A program made the translations under genes and the position numbers. Positions 48,546 to 55,298 of a stretch of 64,000 nt of DNA are shown piece after piece. The DNA lies in contig JAXLYE010000001.1 in assembly GCA_046351595.1 (NCBI GenBank), positions 248,001 through 312,000 on the forward strand, in the 5' to 3' direction. The notes beneath the pieces were generated by a model that was not told the origin of the DNA, searched no databases, and saw only the letters and a list, made by a program, of their open reading frames with translations. The DNA is from JAXLYE01 sp046351595. GTDB taxonomy: Bacteria; Myxococcota_A; Polyangia; Palsa-1104; JAEUJZ01. Each line of letters starts with the position of its first letter. Position 1 is the first letter of the stretch.

Positions 48546-49007
48546 TCACAGACCGAGCTGCGGCCCGAGCAGCGCCCAGGTCTCTTCCGTCAGCAGGCTC
48601 ACCGACGACAGCACCGCCAGCGCCGCGCCGTCCAGGGTGCCGAGCGACGCCACCTGCTCGGGCAGCGCCTGGCTGAGCAGCGGCGCCACCTCGGCCTGCT
48701 GCTCGAGCTCGAGCGTGAGCACGCGCAGCACCTCGTCGACCGCCAGCGCCAGCCGGCGCTCGCCGACGCGCACCACCACCAGCCGCCGGCCCGGCGCGTC
48801 GACCGGGGCCCCGAGCAGCGCCCCGAGCTCGACGACCGGCACCAGCTCGCCGCGCAGCAGCACCAGGCCGCGCACGAACCCGGGCACGCCCGCGACCGGC
48901 CGCAGCGGCAACAGCCGCAGCGTCTCGACGATGTCGGACAGCGGCAGCGCGCAGAGCCAGGAGCGGCACCTTACCAGCAGCTTGGCGCGCTGAGTCACTG
49001 TCTCCAT
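48546..49007 (-). CDS. CheW adaptor (cluster 2, first gene)
   Basis: A 153-residue CheW-family protein opening cluster 2. LLVRCRSWLCALPLSDIVET, LRPVAGVPGFVRGLVLLRGE and RRLALAVDEVLRVLTLELEQ match the fold. It is short at the N-terminus. Its ATG lies next to the large non-coding region at 49008-50347, which must hold the operon promoter. The downstream cheR-TPR gene begins 5 bp after its stop. One operon therefore encodes CheW, CheR, CheW, receptor, CheA-REC and CheB. Confidence 0.93.
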   Translation of the reverse strand: METVTQRAKLLVRCRSWLCALPLSDIVETLRLLPLRPVAGVPGFVRGLVLLRGELVPVVELGALLGAPVDAPGRRLVVVRVGERRLALAVDEVLRVLTLELEQQAEVAPLLSQALPEQVASLGTLDGAALAVLSSVSLLTEETWALLGPQLGL

Positions 49008-49284
49008 CGGGACCTCGTCACTCCCTGGCTGCTCTCCCGTGCCTTTCGGCCCTGCCCGCCCGCGCCGCCTACCGGCTCGCCGCCTCGCCGCCTCGCCACC
49101 GGGCCGGGCCGGGGCGACTCACCGGGTCGCTGGCACCAGGCCAGGCACGGCCTTTGTGCGCAGGCTTCGCCTATCAGGACAAGGTACAGCTATACACTCA
49201 AATAACCAACCTCTTTTCATGCACACAGCGCGGTCGGGCCGCAGTCGGGCGGTCCCCGGCAAGGCCGCCAAAGCAGGCGGCAGG

Positions 49285-49355
49285 ACAGGCGCCAGCAAAG
49301 ACGGCAGGACAGGCGACAGAACAGGCGCCAGCAAAGACGACAGAACAGGCGGCAG
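49285..49355 (+). repeat. 36-bp tandem repeat (two units)
   Basis: Two near-identical 36-bp units (starting acaggcgccagcaaagac at 49285 and 49321) differ by a few G/A changes and contain shorter acaggc and gacag echoes. They lie in the gene-poor region upstream of cluster 2. If translated, they would give repeated Thr/Gly/Ala/Lys-rich peptide. Confidence 0.8.
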
Positions 49356-49906
49356 CCGGGCCAGCAGCCTCGGGCCGCGCGCGCAGGCAGAAGGGAGGGC
49401 GCCGCTGCAGTACAGCGCTCTTCATATCGGTCGATGCGTAATCAAGTAGGCCAAGGTAAGTAACGGTATCGCTTGTCCGTAGCGCAACTCATTTAAGCAG
49501 GCGGGTGTTGCAGAGAGGCGAATGAAAAGACAGGCAGACGGGCAGACGGGCGGCATGCAGCCGGCGCGAATGCGCAGCTTGCTGAAAGGGCACACGATGC
49601 CGGCGGTTTCCGGTTTCCTGTCTCCGCTACCGGGAAGATCCCTATGAACATAGATTTGACAGGACAAGCGGCGACAAAAACCGCGGCGCCAGCATTTTGC
49701 GAAACAGCAGAGAATAGATTCATAAGTGAATAACCAATTCAAAATCGTGCAGATGCGCCTGATCATTCAATTTTATTCGGCGGTACGCAGCGCGGACATC
49801 AACCTTCCGCAGACGTTGTGAGGCCGCAGAGCGGTATTGACCAGCTTCAGGGAATCCGTGAGCTTGCCGGCGTCCCATCCACAGGCCCCCCGTCGCCACC
49901 AGGGCG

Positions 49907-49958
49907 CTGCAGCCGTCCTCTGCAGCCGTCCTCTGCAGTCGTCCTCTGCAGTCGTCCT
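49907..49958 (+). repeat. 13-bp tandem repeat (four units)
   Basis: Four head-to-tail copies of ctgcagYcgtcct, the first two with C and the last two with T at position 7. A 13-bp unit cannot keep a reading frame, which supports the view that this stretch is non-coding. Each unit has a PstI-type ctgcag palindrome. Confidence 0.9.
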
Positions 49959-50173
49959 CGGGAGCCGTCTGGGGTCGTCGTCGTCTGGCGTTGTCGCCGG
50001 CCGCTGTCGCGGGTAGGGGTCAGGCATAGGTGGCGAAGAGCCATGACGTAGCGCATCCGCGCACATTAACAAACGCTGTTTTCCAGTAGACAGGCATATT
50101 GTGCATGCTTAATACTGTTATTTGCATTTAGGGGGCTACCGGAGTCGTTGCGCTTCGGTTCCCCGTGAAGTCA

Positions 50174-50197
50174 TTGGGTTTGTTGGGAATCATTGGG
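50174..50197 (+). promoter_or_regulatory. Three phased TTGGG elements
   Basis: ttggg recurs at 50174, 50183 and 50193, roughly one helical turn apart, in an AT-rich patch about 150 bp before the double-receiver gene. Such phasing suits a regulator binding cooperatively on one face of the DNA. No cognate factor is recognised. Confidence 0.35.
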
Positions 50198-50347
50198 AAT
50201 TATTACGTAGCGCGGTCGTGCCAGCACGGCCGCGGCCTGCAGGCGACCGGTCCCGGCCCCCCACCCGCCCGGTCGCACGGAGCACGTCCTTAGGCCGACG
50301 CGCTCCGAACAGCCCTGAAGGCCGGCCTTGGAGCAGGTGTCCAAGAG

Positions 50348-51523
50348 ATGAAGCCGTTCGTTCTCGTCGTCGATGACAGCCTCACCGTGCGCATGGATCT
50401 GCGCCAGGTGCTGGGCAACGCCAACTTCGCGGTGACCGCGTGCGGCACGCTCACCACCGCGCGGCAGGTGCTGCACACCCGCGGCTGCGATCTAGCCATC
50501 GTGGATCTCCTTTTGCCCGACGGGAACGGCGCGGATCTGCTGCGTGAGATGCGCGCCGACCCCGAGCTGCGCCACATCCCGGTGATCCTCATCTCGAGCA
50601 TGGCGCAGCAGGCGCCCCCCGAGGACGTGGCCATCGACCCGGAGCTCGGCGCCGACGGCTACATCGGCAAGCCCTTCGACCCGCAGCGGGTCGTCCGCCT
50701 GGCCGAGGAGGTCTGCACCGCCAACCTCGGCGGCAAGCGCTTCCTGCTCGTCGATGACAGCCCGACCTTCAGCTATGCGCTGGCCAGCATCCTGCGCCAG
50801 CAGGGCAACACCGTGCTCTGCGTCGACACCGGCGAGCAGGCGCTGGAGCTGCTCGACAGCGAGCCGTTCGACTGCGTCATCCTCGACATGGTGATGCCCG
50901 GAATCGGCGGCATCGAGACCTGCCGCCGCCTGCGCCAGCTGCGCACCGGCAAGGATCTGCCGGTGGTGATGCTGACGGCGAACGAGAACACCTCGGGCCG
51001 CAGCCAGGGCGTGGCGGTCGGCGCCGACGAGTTCCTTTTGAAGTCGCACCGCGTCGAGAAGATGATCCAGCAGATCCGGTCGCTCCTGCGCCGCAAGCAG
51101 AAGTCGCGCACCTCGTCGCCCAGCCTGACCCCGATTGCCGGCCCGGGGGTCGCGCCGAGCCCGGCGGCCAACCTGCCGGAGCTGATCCTCACCGCCACCG
51201 GGCTGACCAAGTCCGTAGCGCGCATGGTGCTGACGCGCGCCTGCCGCTCGATCGGGCTCGATCCGGCGCAGGTGACCGCGTCCGTGCTGCCGCGCCTGAT
51301 CTCGTCGCTGCGCGACAACCTCGCGTTGTTCCTGTCGCCGCAGCAGCTCAGCGAGCGCCTGGACGCCATCCGCGCGCTCGGCGAGCAGCCCGGTCCGCGC
51401 AGCGCACCGCCGCCGAGCACCGGCCCGGGACCGCGCAGCGCGCCGCCGTCCAGCACCGTCTCGGGGGTGCGCAGCGCGCCGTCCCCCAGCGCCATCTCGG
51501 CGACCCGCGCCGGCTCGCGCTGA
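50348..51523 (+). CDS. Double-receiver response regulator, paralogue of the 40193 gene
   Basis: 391 residues: receiver 1 (VLVVDDSLTVRMDLRQVL, D53 in LAIVDLLLPDGNG, GYIGKPFD), receiver 2 at about 130-250 (FLLVDDSPTFSYALASILRQ, VILDMVMPGIGGIETCRR, with EFLLKSHRV where the conserved Lys-Pro is Lys-Ser), then a region like that of its paralogue (LILTATGLTKSVARMVLTRA, ITACRSIG-like helix, LPRLISSLRDNLALFLSPQQ) and a Pro/Ser-rich tail. The first nine and many later residues of receiver 1 match the 40193 protein. It is divergent from cluster 2. Either could be a phosphate sink or an additional output for the CheA-REC kinase. Confidence 0.9.
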   Translation: MKPFVLVVDDSLTVRMDLRQVLGNANFAVTACGTLTTARQVLHTRGCDLAIVDLLLPDGNGADLLREMRADPELRHIPVILISSMAQQAPPEDVAIDPELGADGYIGKPFDPQRVVRLAEEVCTANLGGKRFLLVDDSPTFSYALASILRQQGNTVLCVDTGEQALELLDSEPFDCVILDMVMPGIGGIETCRRLRQLRTGKDLPVVMLTANENTSGRSQGVAVGADEFLLKSHRVEKMIQQIRSLLRRKQKSRTSSPSLTPIAGPGVAPSPAANLPELILTATGLTKSVARMVLTRACRSIGLDPAQVTASVLPRLISSLRDNLALFLSPQQLSERLDAIRALGEQPGPRSAPPPSTGPGPRSAPPSSTVSGVRSAPSPSAISATRAGSR

Positions 51524-51562
51524 GCCTTGCTTCGGGCGGGCCGCTCGGCGTAAAAGCGCCGC

Positions 51563-52402
51563 ATGCCGCGCCCCGAGCCCGCCGCCGACCCGGTCGCCGA
51601 CCCGGCCGTCCAAAAGACCGCCGTGTCCGCGCGCGAGCGCCCGATGCGGCTCGACCAGCGCCTGGTCGCCGACGGGCTGTGCGAGAGCCGCGAGCGCGCC
51701 CAGGCGCTGATCCTCGCCGGTGAGGTGCTGGTCGACGACCGGCCGGTGACCAAGGCGGGCACGCCGATCCCGCCGCAGGCACGGCTCCGCGTCCGCGCCG
51801 AGGTCAACCCCTACGTCTCGCGCGGCGGCCTCAAGCTGCGCCGCGCCCTGGACTTCTTCGGATTGTCGGTCGCCGGCTGCTCGGCCCTCGACGTCGGCGC
51901 CTCGACCGGCGGCTTCACCGACTGCCTGCTGCAGGCCGGCGCGGCCCGCGTCTGCGCCGTCGACGTCGGCTACGGCCAGCTCGCGCACAAGCTGCGCAGC
52001 GACCCGCGCGTCACCGTGCTCGAGCGGGTGAACGCCCGCACCCTGTCCGCCTCGGACCTGCCCTTCCGCCCGGATCTGGCGGTCTGCGACGTCTCGTTCA
52101 TCTCGCAGACGCTGGTGCTGCCGCGCCTCGTCGAGATTCTGGGTTCTGGCGGCGCGGAAGGTCCGGGCGGCTGCCCGATCATCACCCTGGTCAAGCCGCA
52201 GTTCGAGGTCGAGCGCGGCCAGGTCGGCAAGGGCGGCGTGGTCCGCGATCCGGCCCTGCACGAGCAGGCCATCCGTCGCTGCGCCCGCGCCGCCGAGGCC
52301 CTGGGCTGCCGCTTCCTCGGCGTCACCCCGTCGCCGCTGCGCGGCCCGGCCGGCAACGAAGAGTTCTTGTTATACGTGCGCACCGCGGCCGCGCCGACCT
52401 GA
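51563..52402 (+). CDS. tlyA: TlyA-family rRNA 2'-O-methyltransferase (S4 + FtsJ domains)
   Basis: Methylates ribose hydroxyls in 16S and/or 23S rRNA; relatives affect capreomycin susceptibility and were once called haemolysins. The 279-residue protein has an S4 RNA-binding domain (RLDQRLVADGLCESRERAQA, LILAGEVLVDDRPVTKAGT), the linker NPYVSRGGLKLRRAL and an FtsJ-type methyltransferase with SAM motif ALDVGASTGGFTDCLLQ, VDVGYGQLAHKLR and CDVSFISQTLVLPRLV. KPQFEVERGQVGKGGVVRD completes the active site. The first 27 residues are a low-complexity extension, and an ATG at residue 28 could be the real start. Confidence 0.96.
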   Translation: MPRPEPAADPVADPAVQKTAVSARERPMRLDQRLVADGLCESRERAQALILAGEVLVDDRPVTKAGTPIPPQARLRVRAEVNPYVSRGGLKLRRALDFFGLSVAGCSALDVGASTGGFTDCLLQAGAARVCAVDVGYGQLAHKLRSDPRVTVLERVNARTLSASDLPFRPDLAVCDVSFISQTLVLPRLVEILGSGGAEGPGGCPIITLVKPQFEVERGQVGKGGVVRDPALHEQAIRRCARAAEALGCRFLGVTPSPLRGPAGNEEFLLYVRTAAAPT

Positions 52403-52408
52403 GCGGCC

Positions 52409-53698
52409 TCACACCACCTGCCCGGCCACGTACACCGAGTGCACGCGGCGGCCGCCCAGGCGCTGGCAGATCTCGCGGTAGCGCTCCGCGTCCCACAGCA
52501 CCAGGTCGCCGCGCGCGCCCGGACCCAGGTGCCCGGCGTCCGTGATGCGCAGCGCCCGCGCCGCATTGCGCAGGACGCCGAGCCAGGCCTCGGCGCACGA
52601 CAGCCCCATCTGCGCGCACGCCACCGCCATCATCAGCGGCAGCGACGCGCAGTCCGAGCTGCCGGGGTTCCAGTCGGTGCCCAGCGCCACCGGCACGCCG
52701 GCGCGGATCAGCCGCCAGCCGTCCGGCCAGCGCAGCCGCAGCGTCAGCGCCGCCCCGGGCAGCAGGTTCGCGACGGTGCCCGCCTGCGCGAGCGCCTGCA
52801 CGCCGGGCTCGTCGAGCTCCTCGAGGTGCTCGACCGACGCCGCGCCGAGAGAGGCCGCGAGCGCCGCCGCGCCGCTGTAGCTGAACTGCTCGGCGTGACA
52901 GCGCAGCAGCAGGCCGGCCTGCTGCCCGGCCCGCAGCAGCCGCTCGGCCTCGTCGAGCGTGAAGGCGCCCTGGTCGCAGTAGACGTCGACCGCGTCGGCG
53001 CCGTGGCTCGCGGCCTGGCCGATGGCGGCCACCAGCTGCTCGATGAACTCCCGGCGCGCCGGCGCCTCGGGCGGCCCGAGCTCGGCCGGCGGCACGTGGC
53101 ACAGGAACGTCGGCGACACCGCTCCGAAGGCAAGCGTCGTGGTCGCGGCCCGCCCGGCGCGCAGGATGAGCTCGAGCAGCCGCAGCTCGCCCAAAGGCTG
53201 CAGCGCGTAGCCGGTCTTCACCTCGCAGATCGTCGTGCCCTCGGCCGCCAAGAGCTGCAGCCGCCGGCGCATGCCCTGCACCAGCGCCTCGTCGGTCGCC
53301 GCGTTCGTCGCCTGCACCGTCGCGCGGATGCCGCCGCCCCGGCGCTGGATCTCGAGGTAGCTGGTGCCGAGGTTGCGCAGGTCGAACTCGAGGCTGCGCT
53401 CGCCGGCCCAGATGATGTGCGTGTGCGGGTCGATGAGGCCCGGCGACATCAGGCGGCCGCCGGCGCTGCGCTCCTCGATCGGCTGCGGCAGCGTCGCCAG
53501 CCCCGGCATGCCCGCCGCGGGCCCGGCGTAGGCGACGCGGCCGTCGATCACCACCACCGCCGCATCGTGGACCAGCCCGAGCGCCGCCTCGGCCGCCGCC
53601 GCCGCCGCGCTGCGGTCCAAGGTGGCGACGAGCGGCGGCCCGCTGCAGGTGACGAGCTCGCCGATGTCACGAAAGATCCGCGTCCGCGGGGTCAGCAT
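52409..53698 (-). CDS. hutI: Imidazolonepropionase
   Basis: Hydrolyses imidazolonepropionate to formiminoglutamate, the third step of histidine breakdown. The 429-residue amidohydrolase has the metal-binding GLIDPHTHIIWAGERSLEFD, GTSYLEIQRRGGGIRATV, EVKTGYALQPLGELRLL, CHAEQFSYSGAAALAA, EHLEELDEPG and the catalytic Asp in VALGTDWNPGSS, as in HutI. The ATG lies just before the first conserved strand. It converges on tlyA with only 6 bp between stops. No hutH, hutU or hutG is adjacent, so the pathway is scattered. Confidence 0.95.
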   Translation of the reverse strand: MLTPRTRIFRDIGELVTCSGPPLVATLDRSAAAAAAEAALGLVHDAAVVVIDGRVAYAGPAAGMPGLATLPQPIEERSAGGRLMSPGLIDPHTHIIWAGERSLEFDLRNLGTSYLEIQRRGGGIRATVQATNAATDEALVQGMRRRLQLLAAEGTTICEVKTGYALQPLGELRLLELILRAGRAATTTLAFGAVSPTFLCHVPPAELGPPEAPARREFIEQLVAAIGQAASHGADAVDVYCDQGAFTLDEAERLLRAGQQAGLLLRCHAEQFSYSGAAALAASLGAASVEHLEELDEPGVQALAQAGTVANLLPGAALTLRLRWPDGWRLIRAGVPVALGTDWNPGSSDCASLPLMMAVACAQMGLSCAEAWLGVLRNAARALRITDAGHLGPGARGDLVLWDAERYREICQRLGGRRVHSVYVAGQVV

Positions 53699-53793
53699 GG
53701 CAGCGACATAGCGGACCTGCCCCGCGGCTGCAAGCCCCACGCACCGGTGCGGCTGTTCTCGGACGCTCGGCCGCCGCCCGGCAGGGCCGGACC

Positions 53794-54975
53794 TTAAGGC
53801 CCGACGTAGAGGAGCTGCAGATTGAAGGGGTTCTTCGCGCCCTTGCGCACCTCGGTGCCGCCGCAGAAGCCGCCGCCGGTCAGGCTGACGATGCGGCTGT
53901 CGCTCGAGTAGCTGGCGCTGCCCGCGGCGATGTAGCCGCTGGTGACGAAGGCATTGGGCGCGACGGCGAACGGGGTCCCGGTGAGGTCGACGTTGCCGGT
54001 GCCGCGGCTGGAGTTGGTGTTGAAGCAGTCGGCCGCGCTGCCGTAGTTCATCTGCGTGATCACGCCGCCGCTGCCGTCGTTGATCGAGCCCACCGACAGC
54101 GAGTAGGTCTTGTCCGACTCGTTGACGAGCAGCGTCTCGGGATCGATGCGGACCTTCTGGTACTGGGTGCGCACGTTGGTCCCGGTCCTGCCGCCGCCCG
54201 CGTAGTACTGCGAGAAGTTGGCGTTGGTCGTCTTCGGCAGCGAGAGGTACACCGCGGGCGGCGTGCTGCCGAACGCGCAGAACGCGTCCCACGGCTTCTG
54301 CGGATCGCCGCCGACGAACAGCTTGTACTCGCCGTCCTTGGCGCCGGGCGCCGCGGCCAGGATCTCGCCGCACGTCGCGGGCTTGCCGAAGGCGGCGTTG
54401 ATCGCCAGGTCGCCGTCGAGGCGCAGCTGGCAGGTGGGCGCGGAGCCGGTGCACGGCCCGCCGGTCCAGCCGGTGAACGAGGACTGGGCGTCGGGTGTCG
54501 CGCGCAGCGTCAGCGTGCTGCCCTCGGGCGCGCGGATCGTGCAGGTGGCACCGCACTGCAGGCCGAAGGCGTCGCTGGTGACGACGCCGCTGCCGCTGCC
54601 GCTGCGGGTGATGACGAGGGAGCGCTGCGGCACGGCGCGGCGGAACGTGGCGCGGACCTGCGTCGCGGCGCTGACCGTGAAGCTGCAGACCGGATCGCTG
54701 CCGGTGCAGCCGCCCTGCCACGACTCGAGCTCGAAGCCGGCGCTGGCGAGCGCGCTGAGCTTGAGCTGCGTGCCGCTGGGGAACAGCGCGCTGCAGCTCG
54801 TGCCGCAGGCGATGCCGGCGGGCTCGGAGACCACCAGCCCGTCGGCCGAGCCCAGGGTCACGGTGACCTCGAGCGGGGCCTGGACGGAGCTGCTCTCGCC
54901 GCAGGCAGCGAGCGGAGCGAGACAGAGGGCAAGCAGGAGCGAGGTGCGGGTTTGCGGGTTGCGGCAGATCGACAT
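53794..54975 (-). CDS. Lipoprotein with repeat domains and a C-terminal GON domain
   Basis: A 393-residue lipoprotein: signal peptide with lipobox LAAC (Cys at about residue 25). Two repeats follow, at about 35-115 and 118-195, each with Cys pairs and a Gly-Trp motif (GFELESWQGGCTGSDPVC, SSFTGWTGGPCTGSAPTC), as in bacterial repeat/InlB-B-like domains. At about 198-390 the sequence CGEILAAAPGAKDGEYKLFV, PWDAFCAFGS, YLSLPKTTNANFSQYYAGG, VRTQYQKVRIDPETLLVNES and GGFCGGTEVRKG matches the GON domain, otherwise best known from animal ADAMTS proteases. The ATG has aggagg seven bases upstream. Predicted to sit on the cell surface; ligand unknown. Confidence 0.85.
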   Translation of the reverse strand: MSICRNPQTRTSLLLALCLAPLAACGESSSVQAPLEVTVTLGSADGLVVSEPAGIACGTSCSALFPSGTQLKLSALASAGFELESWQGGCTGSDPVCSFTVSAATQVRATFRRAVPQRSLVITRSGSGSGVVTSDAFGLQCGATCTIRAPEGSTLTLRATPDAQSSFTGWTGGPCTGSAPTCQLRLDGDLAINAAFGKPATCGEILAAAPGAKDGEYKLFVGGDPQKPWDAFCAFGSTPPAVYLSLPKTTNANFSQYYAGGGRTGTNVRTQYQKVRIDPETLLVNESDKTYSLSVGSINDGSGGVITQMNYGSAADCFNTNSSRGTGNVDLTGTPFAVAPNAFVTSGYIAAGSASYSSDSRIVSLTGGGFCGGTEVRKGAKNPFNLQLLYVGP

Positions 54976-55298
54976 CGAGCGTCCTCCTCACTCGGCACGC
55001 GCCGAGCGTACGAGGCCCAGACAGGAGGAGCGCGGTCGCCACCGGGCCGCGCGAGCACGCGGTGTGCTGCGCGGGTGCGGACCCCGGCGCTCCCTCCCTC
55101 GGGCCGGTTCTGTCCCGCGCGGCGGTTCCGTTCCGATCGCGCGCGGGTCAGCGGAAAGGGACGGCACCGATCGCCCGCCATTCACCCGGATTCACTGCGC
55201 TTCCGACGAGGATCCGCGCCAGGCTGCGGCCAGAGCAGTGCTCAGGGAACGCACGGTCCGCGCGCTCCGATCTGCGCGCTGCGCGCTGCCGGCCGCGC
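54976..55298. other. Intergenic region upstream of the GON-domain lipoprotein gene
   Basis: 323 bp, GC-rich, with no convincing gene. It must hold the lipoprotein promoter on the minus strand and the 3' end of the sigma-54 activator mRNA. I saw no clear -35/-10 pair, T-run terminator or repeat. Confidence 0.4.

Larger units (their letters stand above)
49008..50347. other. 1.3-kb gene-poor, partly lower-GC region between cluster 2 and the second double-receiver gene
   Basis: No frame here has convincing protein-like composition. The stretch 49430-50220 is visibly richer in A and T than its surroundings (for example near 49680-49790 and 50060-50140). Three repeat sets lie within it and are listed separately. 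The region must hold promoters for the cheW-led operon (minus) and the double-receiver gene (plus). It may also carry a small RNA or a short peptide. The frame at 49218-49449, rich in Gly, Ala, Lys and Arg, is the best peptide candidate but lacks a ribosome-binding site. Confidence 0.5.

Noticed and set aside
49154..49441. Ala/Lys/Gln-rich small protein in the gap upstream of cluster 2
   Set aside because: Three frames are open over the same repeats, there is no ribosome-binding site, and the composition follows from the tandem repeat.
49907..49958. CRISPR-like array
   Set aside because: The 13-bp units are directly adjacent without spacers, and no cas genes are present.
52409..55042. hutI read as part of an 877-residue minus-strand protein
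   Set aside because: The added N-terminal 450 residues are an out-of-frame reading of the GON-domain lipoprotein gene; HutI starts at 53698.
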